Shown here: positions 24,211 through 33,630 of the stretch, piece by piece
Layout of the letters: the number at the start of each line of letters is the position of its first letter
How positions within the stretch are numbered: the stretch's first letter is position 1
Source: Flavonifractor sp963557075
GTDB taxonomy: Bacteria; Bacillota; Clostridia; Oscillospirales; Oscillospiraceae
Direction: 5' to 3'
DNA length: 51,408 bases
NCBI GenBank assembly: GCA_963557075.1
Contig: CAUWDA010000014.1
Coordinates: forward strand, 1 to 51,408
Position numbers and translations under genes: made by a program
The notes under the pieces: generated by a model
The model's input: only the letters and a program-made list of their open reading frames with translations
Database searches by the model: none
Told to the model about the DNA's origin: nothing

Positions 24211-24264
24211 AAAAAGCAGCTGCCGCGAAGCAAGCGTTTGCTTGCCCGCGGCAGCTGCTTTTTT
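24211..24264. terminator. Bidirectional terminator between GNAT and ireB
   Basis: Arms of 17 bp (24211-24227 with 24247-24263), A run on one side and T run on the other. An inner hairpin extends the stem. Confidence 0.9.
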
Positions 24265-24302
24265 CATAAGAGGGTGGGCGCTCCGATGGAGCGCAGCCGG
24301 AC

Positions 24303-24551
24303 TCAGTCTCTGAGATACTGCTTGACCAGCTCCTGCAACAGCTCGTCCCGGTCCAGCTTGCGGATCAGGGCCCGGGCGTTGTTGTAGTTGGTAATATAGG
24401 TCGGGTCCTCCGAGAGGATGTATCCCACGATCTGGTTGATGGGGTTATATCCCTTCTCCTGGAGGGAGCTGTATACGGAGGTCAGCACCTTCTTGATCTC
24501 AGGATCCTTGTCATAGTGGATGCTGAATTTACGGGTATAATCTGTCTCCAT
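24303..24551 (-). CDS. ireB: IreB family regulatory phosphoprotein (UPF0297)
   Basis: An 82-residue protein with the family signature VYSSLQEKGYNPINQIVGYI and SEDPTYITNYNNAR. In Enterococcus, IreB is phosphorylated by the PASTA kinase IreK and negatively controls cephalosporin resistance; residues TDYTRKF near the N-terminus carry its phosphosites. Length is normal. GGGAGGTG precedes the ATG. In many Firmicutes it is followed by ruvX and a DUF1292 gene; here it stands alone with its own promoter and terminator. Confidence 0.92.
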   Translation of the reverse strand: METDYTRKFSIHYDKDPEIKKVLTSVYSSLQEKGYNPINQIVGYILSEDPTYITNYNNARALIRKLDRDELLQELVKQYLRD

Positions 24552-24585
24552 ACCTGTTACACCTCCCGGTTAAAATCTAATACCC

Positions 24586-24614
24586 ATTGTAGCGGAAAAA
24601 GCAGCCGCTGTAAA
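24586..24614 (-). promoter_or_regulatory. Promoter of ireB
   Basis: Minus strand: -35 TTTACA at 24609-24614, 17-base spacer, -10 TACAAT at 24586-24591. Confidence 0.75.
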
Positions 24615-24651
24615 GAGGAACGGAGAAAATTTATCAATCTTTAAGATGTTG

Positions 24652-24671
24652 CCCGAAAGAGGTTTCGGGCA
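24652..24671 (-). terminator. Hairpin downstream of cls
   Basis: Palindrome with 8-bp arms (GCCCGAAA...TTTCGGGC) about 50 bases after the cls stop and before the ireB promoter. The T run on the minus strand is weak (AACATCTTAAA). Confidence 0.4.
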
Positions 24672-24722
24672 GAGCGGAAGGGCGTTTCCGGCCGCACCGG
24701 CGCTCCGCCCGCTGACACTTTT

Positions 24723-26267
24723 TCATACCAGCGGCGCCAGCACCCGCAGGATGGACCGGAAGAGCCGCCGGGGCCAGGAGCGCTCCAGGCACTGCTCCAG
24801 GGTGATCTTCTGGCTCACCAGCTGGGTGGCCAGAAAATCGGCTTTGACGTCCAGCAGGGAGGGGTCGTGGTAGAGGAGCACCGCGTCCTCAAAGTGGAGG
24901 AACATGCTGCGGTAGTCCAGATTGATGGTACCTACCACGCCGCACACATCGTCGGCCACAACATTTTTAGCGTGGACAAAGCCGGGAGTATACTCGAAGA
25001 TCTGTACGCCGGCCTCCAGCAGGGGCTGATAATGGGAGCGGGTCAGCTCAAAGACCAGCTTTTTATCCGGAATGTGGGGAGTGATGATGCGCACATCCAC
25101 CCCTGACTTTGCGGCGTTGCACAGCGCGGTGTTGACGCTGTCGCTGACGATGAGATAGGGGGTCATGATATAGACATACCGCTCGGCCTTGGAGATCAGG
25201 TTCAGGTACACAGTCTCGCCCACCGGCTCGTTGTCCAGGGGGTTGTCGGCATAGGGCTGCACAAAGCAGCCCTTCCCCAGAGCGGCCTCAGGGGGGAGTT
25301 CAGTGGGACGGAAGGCGGCGTAGTCCACCTTCACCTCCCGGATATACTCCCACATGGTGAGGAACATCACCGTCATGCTCCAGGCGGCCTCGCCCTTTAC
25401 CAGGATGGCGCTGTCCTTCCAGTGGCCGAAGCGGAGCTTCTGGTTGATATACTCGTCGGCCAGATTGATGCCGCCGGTGAAGGCGGTGTGGCCGTCGATG
25501 ATGCACAGCTTCCGGTGGTCCCGGTTGTTCATGCGGATGGAGATCACCGGCTTGAATCGGTTGAACACGCAGCAGGGGATGCCGGTCTCCTGCTCGAATT
25601 TGGCGGCGTAATCGGCGGGCAGGGTGTGAAGAGACCCCACGTCGTCGTAGATCACCCGCACATCCACGCCGGCGGCGCGCTTTTCCTTCAGTACCTCCAC
25701 AATGCTGTCCCAGAACACGCCGGGGGCCAGGATAAAGTACTCCAGGAAGATATAGTGTTTCGCCTTTTTCAGCTCCTCCAGCATGGCGGGGAAGGCCTCG
25801 TCCCCCAGGGGGAAGTACCGGGTCCAGGTGTTGCTGTACACCGGGCAGCGGGCGAACTGCTCCAGATAGCGGGCCTGATTCACTGTGTCCCGACCCAGGT
25901 GAGCCAGCTTTGGGGCCTTGTAATCCCCCTCCAGCTGCTCCAGCATGGTGCGGTCCATGCCCTGCATTTTCCGGCGGATCCGGGCGGACAGCTTGTTGCC
26001 GCCGCACAGCAGGTAGACCAGCCAGCCGAACATGGGGAAGAGCAGGATGGGGATGATCCAGGCGATCTTGTACCCCGGATCGGTCTGCCGCCGGATGATG
26101 ACCAGCACCGCCAACAGGGACAGGATCACACAGGCCCAGTAGACATAGACATAGTAGCTGGAGGCCCACACCATGGGCACCAGCAGTACAGCGGCCTGCA
26201 AAATAATAAGCAAAGCTACAATTACGGAGCGCTGCAAGAGGAAGGAAGAGATCTTTTTGATGTTCAC
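24723..26267 (-). CDS. cls: Cardiolipin synthase (phospholipase D family)
   Basis: A 514-residue membrane enzyme that joins two phosphatidylglycerols into cardiolipin. Two N-terminal helices (about residues 12-60) precede two HKD catalytic motifs: HRKLCIIDGHTAFTGG near 252 and HAKNVVADDVCGVVGT near 432. Length matches bacterial Cls. The GTG at 26267 follows GGAGT six bases upstream and lies four bases after the dnaE stop codon; a longer frame would extend into dnaE. Translation may be coupled to dnaE. Confidence 0.9.
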   Translation of the reverse strand: MNIKKISSFLLQRSVIVALLIILQAAVLLVPMVWASSYYVYVYWACVILSLLAVLVIIRRQTDPGYKIAWIIPILLFPMFGWLVYLLCGGNKLSARIRRKMQGMDRTMLEQLEGDYKAPKLAHLGRDTVNQARYLEQFARCPVYSNTWTRYFPLGDEAFPAMLEELKKAKHYIFLEYFILAPGVFWDSIVEVLKEKRAAGVDVRVIYDDVGSLHTLPADYAAKFEQETGIPCCVFNRFKPVISIRMNNRDHRKLCIIDGHTAFTGGINLADEYINQKLRFGHWKDSAILVKGEAAWSMTVMFLTMWEYIREVKVDYAAFRPTELPPEAALGKGCFVQPYADNPLDNEPVGETVYLNLISKAERYVYIMTPYLIVSDSVNTALCNAAKSGVDVRIITPHIPDKKLVFELTRSHYQPLLEAGVQIFEYTPGFVHAKNVVADDVCGVVGTINLDYRSMFLHFEDAVLLYHDPSLLDVKADFLATQLVSQKITLEQCLERSWPRRLFRSILRVLAPLV

Positions 26268-26271
26268 AGGG

Positions 26272-29200
26272 TTACTCCTTGCCGATTGACGATTCCTTGA
26301 CCACCACGTTGTCCGGCCCCAGCAGCTCCCGCAGCTCCTGCACAAAGGCGGGATGGATGAGACAGGGGGAGGAGAGCAGTTTTCCGGTGTCGGCGCACCG
26401 TATCACCAGTTGTTCTGTGCCGGGGAACATGGTGAGCACCAGCCGCACCCGGTCCCAGCGGGGGTCGCTGAGGCTGGGGACACGGATGTAAAGCTTTTTA
26501 GCCTGTGCCTGGGCTGGCTCCGCTGTCCCGCCGTTGTCCCGCAGGTGGTCCAGAGGGGTCACCCGGTCACACATCAGCTGGGGAGCCTTCTCATCCCGCA
26601 CCGAGATGCGGCCCTCTGCCAGCAGAGGCATATTCTCTTTCAGATAGGGGCCGCACTCCCCCAGGGCACGGGCGAACACCAGCATCTCCATGGAGCCGGT
26701 GTCGTCCTCCAGGGTGACATAGGCCATCAGGGTGTTGTTGCGGGTGGTGCGGGTGCGGGAGGCGGACACCACCCCGGCGATGGTCACCCGCTGCTCGTCC
26801 CGGAAGGTGGTGGGACCGCCCTCCTGGGAAAAGTCGGAGAGGATGGCGCCGATGGAGGCTGCCTTTCGCTTTTTTACCAGGTCCCGGTACTCGTCCATGG
26901 GGTGGCCGGTGAGGTAGAGGCCGGTGGTCTCCTTTTCCATGGTCATCAGCTCCCGGCGGGAGAACTCCGGGATGGGTTTCAGATTGAGCTGAGGGGCGGA
27001 CTGGGGCTCGTCCCCGCCGCCGCCGAAGAGGTCGAACTGCCCCTCCAGGTTTTTGCGCTTGTTCTGGGCGATGGAGTCTACCAGGGATTCGTATGCCTCC
27101 AGCAGCTGGGAGCGAAATACCCCCATGCTGTCAAAGGCGCCGCACTTGATGAGACTCTCCAGCACCCGCTTGTTCAGGTCGGAGTCGAACATCCGCTGGC
27201 AGAAGTCGGAGAAGGAGACGAAAGGCCCCTTCCGCCGCTCGGTCAGCACGTCGTTGATGAAGCCCCGGCCCACCCCCTTGACGGCCACCAGGCCGAACCG
27301 GATGTGGTCGCCGGACACGGTGAAGTCGGCGTCGGACTCGTTGATGTCAGGGGGGAGGAGGGGGATGCCGCAGTCCTTGCACTCGGCGATATACTCGGCC
27401 ACCTTCTCGCTGGAGTCCAGCACGGAGGTGAGCAGGGCGGCCATATACTCCTTGGTGTAGTGGCACTTGAACCAGGCGGTGTGGTAGGCCACAATGGCGT
27501 AGCTCACCGCGTGGGCCTTGTTGAAGGCGTACTGGGCAAAGGCCTCGATCTCATCGTAGATGTCCTCGGCAGTCTGCTGTGGGATGCCGTTGGCCATACA
27601 TCCGGCGATGCCCCGCTCCTCGTCGCCGTGGACGAAGGTGTGCCGCTCCTTTTCGATCTGAGCCTTTTTCTTTTTGGAGATGGCCCGGCGCACCATGTCG
27701 GCCTGGCCCATGGTGTACCCCGCCAGCCGGCGAAAGATCTCGATGACCTGCTCCTGATAGACGATGCAGCCGTAAGTCACCGACAGGATGGGCTCCAGAG
27801 CGGGGTGCTTGTACTTCACCTTGTCCGGGTTGTGCTTGCAGGCGATGAACCGGGGGATGGAGTCCATGGGGCCGGGGCGGTAGAGGGCGATGATAGCGGT
27901 GATGTCCTCGATGTTGTGGGGCTTCAGACCCACGCACACCCCGGTCATGCCCGACGATTCCATCTGGAACACGCCGGAGGTCCTGCCGTCGGACAGCATC
28001 TGGAATACCTCGGGGTCGTCATCCGGGATGTCCGCCAGGGAGAAGCCGGGCCGGGCCTTCTGCACCAGCTTGATGGTGTCGTCCAGAATGGTCAGGTTGC
28101 GCAGGCCCAGAAAGTCCATTTTCAAAAGGCCCAGCTCTTCCAGGGTGGTCATGACGTACTGGGTGACCACCGATTCGTCGTTTTTGGCCAGGGGCACATA
28201 GTCCATCACCGGCCTGCGGGTGATGACCACGCCGGCGGCGTGGGTGGAGGCGTGGCGGGGCATGCCCTCGATGGCCTTGGCGGTGTCGATGAGCGTCTTT
28301 ACCCGGGGGTCTCCCTCGTAGAGGTCGCGCAGCGGCTTGGACAGCTTGAGGGCCTCGTCCAGGGTGATGTGGAGCGCGCCGGGGCCGCTGGGGACCTGCT
28401 TGGCCACCGCGTCCACATCGGCATAGGGGATGTTCAGGGCCCGTCCCACGTCCCGGATGGCGCCCCGGGCGGCCATGGTGCCGAAGGTGACGATCTGGGC
28501 CACATGGTCCTCGCCGTACTTGCGCTGGACGTATTCAATGACCTCCTGCCGCCGCCGGATGCAGAAGTCAATGTCGATATCGGGCATGGTGACCCGCTCC
28601 GGGTTGAGGAACCGCTCGAAGTACAGGGAGTACTTCATGGGGTCCACGTCGGTGATGTTCATGCAGTAGGCCACCATGGAGCCCGCCGCCGAGCCCCGCC
28701 CGGGGCCCACAGGGATGCCCTGGCGCTTGGCGTAGCCGATGAAGTCGGAGACGATGAGGAAGTAGTCCACGAACCCCATCTGCCGGATGACCCCCATCTC
28801 GTAGGCCAGCCGGTCCCGATAGCCGTCCGGGTCGTCGGGGTAGCGGCGCCGGTAGCCCTCCTGGCACAGCTGCTCAAAATAGGCGTCCCCGTCGGAATAC
28901 CCCTCCGGCAGCTTGAATTCCGGCAGGTGGTAGGTGCCGAACTGAAATTCCATGCTGCACAGGTCGGCGATCTTCAGCGTGTTCTCCACCGCCTCCGGAT
29001 AGTCGGGGAAGAGGGCGGCCATCTCCTCGGTGGATTTCACATACAGCTCGCTGGTCTCCATCTTCAGCCGGTTGGGGTCGTCCACGGTTTTGCCCATCTG
29101 GATGCACATGAGCGTGTCCTGCATCTGGGCGTCCTCCCGGCGGAGGTAGTGGGCGTCGTTGGTGACCACCAGGGGGATCCCGGTCTCCTGATGGATGCGG

Positions 29201-29769
29201 ATGAGCCCCTGGTTGATGGCCGGGTCGTTGGGCAGGTTGTGGTCCTGCAGCTCCAGGTAGTAGCCGTCCTCCCCGAAGAGGTCCCGCATCTCAAGGGCCG
29301 CGGCCTTGGCCCCCTCATAGTCCCCGGCCAGGATGCGGCGGGGCACCTCGCCGGACTGGCAGGCGGAGAGGGCGATGAGTCCGCCGCAGTGCTGCCGCAG
29401 CAGCGCCTTGTCGATGCGGGGCTTGATATAGAACCCCTCGGTAAAGGCGCAGGAGTCCAGACAGCACAGGTTGCGGTACCCCTCCTCGTTGCGGCACAGC
29501 AGGATCAGGTGGTTCATGGCGGCGTCCAGCTCATGGACCCGGTCTGTGCGGTTGCGGGGAGCCACATAGACCTCGCAGCCAATGATGGGCTTGATGCCCT
29601 CCGCCTTGCAGGCCTTGTAGAAATCCACCACGCCGTACATCACACCGTGGTCGGTGATGGCCACGGCGGGCTGCCCCAGCTCCTTCACCCGCTTCACCAG
29701 CAGGGGGATGCGGCAGGCGCCGTCCAGCAGTGAAAACTCGGTATGGACGTGCAGGTGGACAAAGGACAT
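26272..29769 (-). CDS. dnaE: DNA polymerase III alpha subunit (DnaE)
   Basis: A 1165-residue replicative polymerase of the DnaE group. The PHP domain starts at the N-terminus (HLHVHTEFSLLDGA). The polymerase core has GRGSAAGSMVAY near 360 and MPDIDIDFC near 396, which carries catalytic aspartates. The tau/beta-binding parts follow, with helix-hairpin-helix and OB-fold regions (VTIAGVVSASRTR near 990). No proofreading exonuclease domain is inserted, so it is not PolC. An AAGGAGG site precedes the ATG. Whether it shares a transcript with whiA, 62 bases upstream, is open. Confidence 0.95.
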   Translation of the reverse strand: MSFVHLHVHTEFSLLDGACRIPLLVKRVKELGQPAVAITDHGVMYGVVDFYKACKAEGIKPIIGCEVYVAPRNRTDRVHELDAAMNHLILLCRNEEGYRNLCCLDSCAFTEGFYIKPRIDKALLRQHCGGLIALSACQSGEVPRRILAGDYEGAKAAALEMRDLFGEDGYYLELQDHNLPNDPAINQGLIRIHQETGIPLVVTNDAHYLRREDAQMQDTLMCIQMGKTVDDPNRLKMETSELYVKSTEEMAALFPDYPEAVENTLKIADLCSMEFQFGTYHLPEFKLPEGYSDGDAYFEQLCQEGYRRRYPDDPDGYRDRLAYEMGVIRQMGFVDYFLIVSDFIGYAKRQGIPVGPGRGSAAGSMVAYCMNITDVDPMKYSLYFERFLNPERVTMPDIDIDFCIRRRQEVIEYVQRKYGEDHVAQIVTFGTMAARGAIRDVGRALNIPYADVDAVAKQVPSGPGALHITLDEALKLSKPLRDLYEGDPRVKTLIDTAKAIEGMPRHASTHAAGVVITRRPVMDYVPLAKNDESVVTQYVMTTLEELGLLKMDFLGLRNLTILDDTIKLVQKARPGFSLADIPDDDPEVFQMLSDGRTSGVFQMESSGMTGVCVGLKPHNIEDITAIIALYRPGPMDSIPRFIACKHNPDKVKYKHPALEPILSVTYGCIVYQEQVIEIFRRLAGYTMGQADMVRRAISKKKKAQIEKERHTFVHGDEERGIAGCMANGIPQQTAEDIYDEIEAFAQYAFNKAHAVSYAIVAYHTAWFKCHYTKEYMAALLTSVLDSSEKVAEYIAECKDCGIPLLPPDINESDADFTVSGDHIRFGLVAVKGVGRGFINDVLTERRKGPFVSFSDFCQRMFDSDLNKRVLESLIKCGAFDSMGVFRSQLLEAYESLVDSIAQNKRKNLEGQFDLFGGGGDEPQSAPQLNLKPIPEFSRRELMTMEKETTGLYLTGHPMDEYRDLVKKRKAASIGAILSDFSQEGGPTTFRDEQRVTIAGVVSASRTRTTRNNTLMAYVTLEDDTGSMEMLVFARALGECGPYLKENMPLLAEGRISVRDEKAPQLMCDRVTPLDHLRDNGGTAEPAQAQAKKLYIRVPSLSDPRWDRVRLVLTMFPGTEQLVIRCADTGKLLSSPCLIHPAFVQELRELLGPDNVVVKESSIGKE

Positions 29770-29831
29770 GGGGATACCTCCTTACGGAATGTGAAACGGG
29801 GGAGAAGCGGAGCGAATGGATTTGATGGTGC

Positions 29832-30725
29832 TTATTGATTTGCCAGGCTCATCAGCTTACGCAGCCGGTGGTTGAAGGCCGATTTGCTCACCGGGGGGTC
29901 GCACAGCTCCGCCAGCTGGGTGAGGGTGAGCTCCGGATGGGCCATGCGGAGGTCCACCGCCTCCTTCAGCTTGTCGGGCAGCTCGTCAAGCATCCCCCGC
30001 TCTTCCAGCCTGTAGATGGCCTCGATCTGGCCCTGGGCGGCGTCCACCGCCTTGTCCAGGTTGGCGGCGTCGCAGTTGACCCGGCGGTTGATACTTCCCC
30101 GCAGGTCCTTCTCCGCCTTGGCGTTCATCAGTTCCATGGCGGCCAGGGGGGCGCCCATGGCGGTGAGAAAGTCCTCGATGGCGTTGCTCTGCTTGAAGTA
30201 GGTGATGGCGTTGGACTTGCGGTGGCTCTCCTTGGGGGAGAAGCCCATTTCCAGCAGCAGGGCGTGGAGCTCCCGGCTCACCGACTGGTGGGAGGTGGCC
30301 AGCTCCAGATGGTACCGCTTGGCCGGGTCAGTGACCGAGCCGCCGGCCAGAAAAGCCCCCCGCAGGAAGGCGGACCGGCAGTGGTCCTCCTCCAGCACCG
30401 CGAAGTTGATGTGGTGGGCCAGGGTCTCCGCCGGGTCGTGACCAAAGACCGACCAGAGGGCGGACAGCTTGTCCGAATCTGTGATGGAAAAGATGTGCTT
30501 GGCCGCGCCCTCCGGGGGCAGGCGGTCAAAGCGCAGCTGAAAAGCCTTTTGAAAGAGCTGGGGCAGCCGGCCGGCAAATTCCGGCGACTCGGTGGTGATC
30601 CGTACTTCGGCGGGAGTGGACAGGGAGCAGTAGAGCAGCACCCCGTAGGCCTCCGCCTGGGCGCAGCACTTTCGGCTGAGAGGGGCGCGGCACAGCTCCC
30701 CCTTGACTTGGGTGGAAAAGGACAT
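29832..30725 (-). CDS. whiA: WhiA sporulation/division regulator
   Basis: A 297-residue WhiA. The N-terminal part is the degenerate LAGLIDADG-like fold (about residues 10-200, with FLRGAFLAGGSV). The C-terminal helix-turn-helix ends in HPELTLTQLAELCDPPVSKS and FNHRLRKL. WhiA acts in sporulation in Streptomyces and in cell division and chromosome segregation in Bacillus. The ATG at 30725 follows AAGGAGGG and is 13 bases after yvcK; a longer frame upstream would overlap that gene. Last of murB-rapZ-yvcK-whiA. Confidence 0.93.
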   Translation of the reverse strand: MSFSTQVKGELCRAPLSRKCCAQAEAYGVLLYCSLSTPAEVRITTESPEFAGRLPQLFQKAFQLRFDRLPPEGAAKHIFSITDSDKLSALWSVFGHDPAETLAHHINFAVLEEDHCRSAFLRGAFLAGGSVTDPAKRYHLELATSHQSVSRELHALLLEMGFSPKESHRKSNAITYFKQSNAIEDFLTAMGAPLAAMELMNAKAEKDLRGSINRRVNCDAANLDKAVDAAQGQIEAIYRLEERGMLDELPDKLKEAVDLRMAHPELTLTQLAELCDPPVSKSAFNHRLRKLMSLANQ

Positions 30726-30738
30726 GGTTCCGCCCTCC

Positions 30739-31755
30739 TTACAAGATTCGGGTGGAGGCTCGTTCCTCATACAGCTCCATCACCGCGGCGGACAGCCGGG
30801 CGAAGGAGTGGCGGGCGTAATCCAGGGTCTCGGAGGCCAGGGGCCGGGTGACCAGCTCCACGCCCAGGGCCTCGATGGCCTCCCGGTCCACCACGATGGG
30901 GGCGGCGTCCTCCTCTCTGTACCGCTCCAGCAGGCCGGGGCGCACCGGGGCGGAGTTGCACAGACAGATGTCCACCAGACCGGGGGCAGAGTGGCGGAGC
31001 AGGGCCTTCACATGGTCGGAGGCGGTCATTCCCTCGGTCTCTCCGTCCTGGGTCATGATGTTGCAGATGTAGATCTTCATGGCTCTGGCGGCGCATACCG
31101 CTTCCGAGATGCCCTCCACCAGCAGATTGGGAATGACGCTGGTATACAGACTGCCGGGGCCCAGCAGGATGAGATCGGCCTCCTGAATGGCACGGATGGC
31201 CTCGGGCAGGGCCTGGGGATGTTCGGGAAGCAGGCGCACGCTCTCGATGCGGCAGTCCTGGGCCTTTTTGAAGTCGCTGATCTTGGACTCCCCCTGGACC
31301 TTGGTGCCGTTTTCAAAGGTGGCCTCCAGCACCACGTCGGCGTTGGTCACCGGCAGGACCCGCCCGGTGATAGCCAGGACCTGACTCATCTTGGACACCG
31401 CCTCGTCGAAGGAGTCGGAGATGCCGTTGAGGGCGGCCAGGATCAGGTTGCCGAAGGCCTGCCCGGTGAGGTTGCCGGACCCCTGAGGGAAGCGGTAGGT
31501 CAACAGCTGCTGCATCACCGGTTCGGTGTTGGCCAGGGCCTCCATACAGTGGCGGATGTCCCCCGGCGGAGGCATGCCCAGGTCCTGCCGCAGCCTGCCC
31601 GAGCCGCCGCCGTCGTCAGCCACAGTGACGATGGCGGTGAGGTTCTTGGTGTGGCTCTTCAGGCCGCGGAGCATGGTGGACAGACCGGTGCCGCCGCCGA
31701 TGGCGACCACTTTCGGCCCGTGTGCCCAGCGGCTCTCATAAAAGGACTGATACAA
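30739..31755 (-). CDS. yvcK: Gluconeogenesis factor YvcK (CofD superfamily)
   Basis: A 338-residue YvcK, a UDP-sugar-binding protein needed for cell shape and growth on gluconeogenic carbon in Bacillus. The nucleotide-binding start VAIGGGTGLSTMLRGLK and the GDIRHCMEALA and ILLGPGSLYTSVIPNLLV regions are typical. It starts at a TTG (31755), seven bases after AAGGAGG, and lies 12 bases after rapZ. It is homologous to CofD but not evidence of F420 synthesis. Confidence 0.93.
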   Translation of the reverse strand: MYQSFYESRWAHGPKVVAIGGGTGLSTMLRGLKSHTKNLTAIVTVADDGGGSGRLRQDLGMPPPGDIRHCMEALANTEPVMQQLLTYRFPQGSGNLTGQAFGNLILAALNGISDSFDEAVSKMSQVLAITGRVLPVTNADVVLEATFENGTKVQGESKISDFKKAQDCRIESVRLLPEHPQALPEAIRAIQEADLILLGPGSLYTSVIPNLLVEGISEAVCAARAMKIYICNIMTQDGETEGMTASDHVKALLRHSAPGLVDICLCNSAPVRPGLLERYREEDAAPIVVDREAIEALGVELVTRPLASETLDYARHSFARLSAAVMELYEERASTRIL

Positions 31756-31767
31756 AGCGGCGCCTCC

Positions 31768-32628
31768 TTATGCCCGGGTCATGTCGCGGTGATTTTCCGT
31801 CGCCTGATAGCCCTTCTGTTTGATAAACTCAGACAGGGCGTGGGTGATGGCCACTGAGCGGTGCTGTCCGCCGGTGCAGCCTACGGCAATGACCAGGGCG
31901 GCCTTGCCCTCCGCCACATAGAGGGGGAGGAGGAAGCCGATGAGGTTTTCCAGGTAGCTCATAAACTCCGTGGTCTGGCGGTAACCGAACACGAAGTCAT
32001 ACACGCCCTCGTCCAGACCGGTCTGGTGACGCAGTTCGGCGATATAGTAGGGGTTGGGCAGAAAACGCACGTCGAACACCAAATCGGCCTCGATGGGGAT
32101 GCCGTACTTGAAGCCGAAGGAGGTGACGCTGACGCTCATCTCCGGGGTGTCGCCTCCGTGGCCGAAAAGCCGCAGCACCTCGCCCCGCAGCTTGGCGGTG
32201 GAGAGGGCGGAGGTGTCGATGATGTACTCCGCCCTCTGGCGGACGGGGGCGAGCACAGCGCGCTCCATCCGGACGGCCTCATCCAGGGAGTGGGCGGATC
32301 CGGCCAGGGGGTGGCTGCGGCGGGTCTCCTTGTAGCGCTTGATGATGGTCTCCACGCCGGCCTCCACAAAGAGGATCTTGTAGTCGCACCCCATTTTTTG
32401 CAGGGCGCCCAGGGCGGAGAACAGCCCGTCAAAGGTCTGCCCGCCCCGGATGTCGGTGACCAGGGCCACCCGGCTGTACCGGGCGGGATTGGCCATGCAC
32501 AGCTCCGCAAATCTGGGGATCAGCGGTGCGGGGATATTGTCCACCACGTAGAAGCCGATATCCTCCAGAAAGGAGGCCGCCTTACTCTTTCCGGCTCCGG
32601 ACAGACCGGAGATGATAATAAAATCCAT
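31768..32628 (-). CDS. rapZ: RNase adapter RapZ (nucleotide-binding)
   Basis: A 286-residue RapZ/YvcJ. Walker A GLSGAGKS is at residues 8-15. A second nucleotide region has DIRGGQTFD, and the C-terminal domain carries GCTGGQHRSVAI, the phosphosugar-binding core. In E. coli it delivers the sRNA GlmZ to RNase E for control of glucosamine-6-phosphate synthase; in Firmicutes it binds nucleotides and influences competence. Linked to murB and yvcK, it points to peptidoglycan-precursor control. Confidence 0.93.
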   Translation of the reverse strand: MDFIIISGLSGAGKSKAASFLEDIGFYVVDNIPAPLIPRFAELCMANPARYSRVALVTDIRGGQTFDGLFSALGALQKMGCDYKILFVEAGVETIIKRYKETRRSHPLAGSAHSLDEAVRMERAVLAPVRQRAEYIIDTSALSTAKLRGEVLRLFGHGGDTPEMSVSVTSFGFKYGIPIEADLVFDVRFLPNPYYIAELRHQTGLDEGVYDFVFGYRQTTEFMSYLENLIGFLLPLYVAEGKAALVIAVGCTGGQHRSVAITHALSEFIKQKGYQATENHRDMTRA

Positions 32629-32639
32629 GGTCCCTCACC

Positions 32640-33554
32640 TCAGAATCCCAAAAACTTCACTTCCGGTTCCAGCGTCACGCCGGTCTCCCGGAGCACTGTG
32701 CTCTGGACCTGCTCCATCAGCCGCCGCACATCGCCGGCGGTGGCGCTTCCCCGGTTGACCACAAAGCCGGCGTGCTTTTCAGACACCTGGGCGTCTCCCA
32801 CGGTCAGTCCCTTCAGGCCGCACTGCTCGATGAGGGCGGCGGCAAAATAGCCCTCGGGGCGCTTGAAGGTGCTGCCGGCGCTGGGCAGGTCCAGGGGCTG
32901 CTTGGAGCGGCGCTTCTGGGCCAGCTCATCCATTTTATTTTTGATGGCCGCCGCGTCGCCCTGGGGCAGCTCAAACTCGGCCTCCAGAATGAGCCACTCC
33001 GGATGGTCGCTGAACAGGCTGTGCCGGTAGGTGAGGGCGCACTCCTCCGCGGGCAGGGTGATGACCTGACCGTCCTCGTTGAGGAAGGTGACGGAGGTGA
33101 GCACCTGGACCAGCTCGCCGCCGTAGGCGCCGGCGTTCATGGTGACGCCGCCCCCCAGGGTTCCGGGGATGCCGTGGGCGAATTCCAGTCCGGTGAGCCC
33201 CCGGCCCAGGGCGGCCATGGCCAGCCGGGCCAGAGGGATGCCGCTCTCTGCCTGCAGGCGGCGGTTGACCTCCCTGGTCTGATCCAGACCGGTGGTCTTG
33301 ATGATAAAGCCGCTAAAGCCCCCGTCAGACACCAGCAGATCGCTGCCGTTGCCCAGGAAGAAAGGGGAGATCCCCAACTCCCTGGCCGCCCGGACTGCGG
33401 TCGCGGCTTCCTGCCGGTTTTTGGGCAGCGCCATCAGACGGGCGGGACCACCGATGCGGAAGGTGGTGTGGCGGCTCATAGGCTCATATTCCCGCAGCTC
33501 CAGTTGAGGGGCGCGGCGGTTGAGTTCCTGTATCAGTGCAGTCATCTGGTCCAT
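32640..33554 (-). CDS. murB: UDP-N-acetylenolpyruvoylglucosamine reductase
   Basis: A 304-residue MurB, the FAD enzyme that reduces UDP-GlcNAc-enolpyruvate to UDP-MurNAc. FAD-binding landmarks are MSRHTTFRIGGPA (about 26-38), GNGSDLLV, and GIPGTLGGGVTMNAGAYG (about 120-137). SAGSTFKRPEG and the C-terminal RLMEQVQSTV complete the fold; the layout is the short type II form. The ATG at 33554 is five bases after AAGGAGG; the longer frame would start before the promoter at 33595. First of the operon with rapZ, yvcK and whiA. Confidence 0.94.
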   Translation of the reverse strand: MDQMTALIQELNRRAPQLELREYEPMSRHTTFRIGGPARLMALPKNRQEAATAVRAARELGISPFFLGNGSDLLVSDGGFSGFIIKTTGLDQTREVNRRLQAESGIPLARLAMAALGRGLTGLEFAHGIPGTLGGGVTMNAGAYGGELVQVLTSVTFLNEDGQVITLPAEECALTYRHSLFSDHPEWLILEAEFELPQGDAAAIKNKMDELAQKRRSKQPLDLPSAGSTFKRPEGYFAAALIEQCGLKGLTVGDAQVSEKHAGFVVNRGSATAGDVRRLMEQVQSTVLRETGVTLEPEVKFLGF

Positions 33555-33594
33555 GGGGGCCTCCTTGCTGTTAACTTGCGTGGGATCAGACCTT

Positions 33595-33603
33595 ATTATA
33601 CCA
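33595..33603 (-). promoter_or_regulatory. Extended -10 promoter of the murB operon
   Basis: Minus strand TGGTATAAT: a perfect TATAAT (33595-33600) with the TGn extension. No good -35 is present at 17 bases, as is common for extended -10 promoters. It is 41 bases before the murB ATG. Confidence 0.7.
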
Positions 33604-33630
33604 AAAAAAGCGGTGGAATAGAAGGGGGTG

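Noticed and set aside
26353..29733. 1126-codon frame on the plus strand opposite dnaE
   Set aside because: It is the antisense shadow of dnaE, caused by high GC. It lacks a ribosome site and resembles no protein.
30739..31755. yvcK as evidence of F420 synthesis together with the CofE-like gene
   Set aside because: YvcK belongs to the CofD superfamily but has a cell-wall role in Firmicutes; its operon here is the standard murB-rapZ-yvcK-whiA set.
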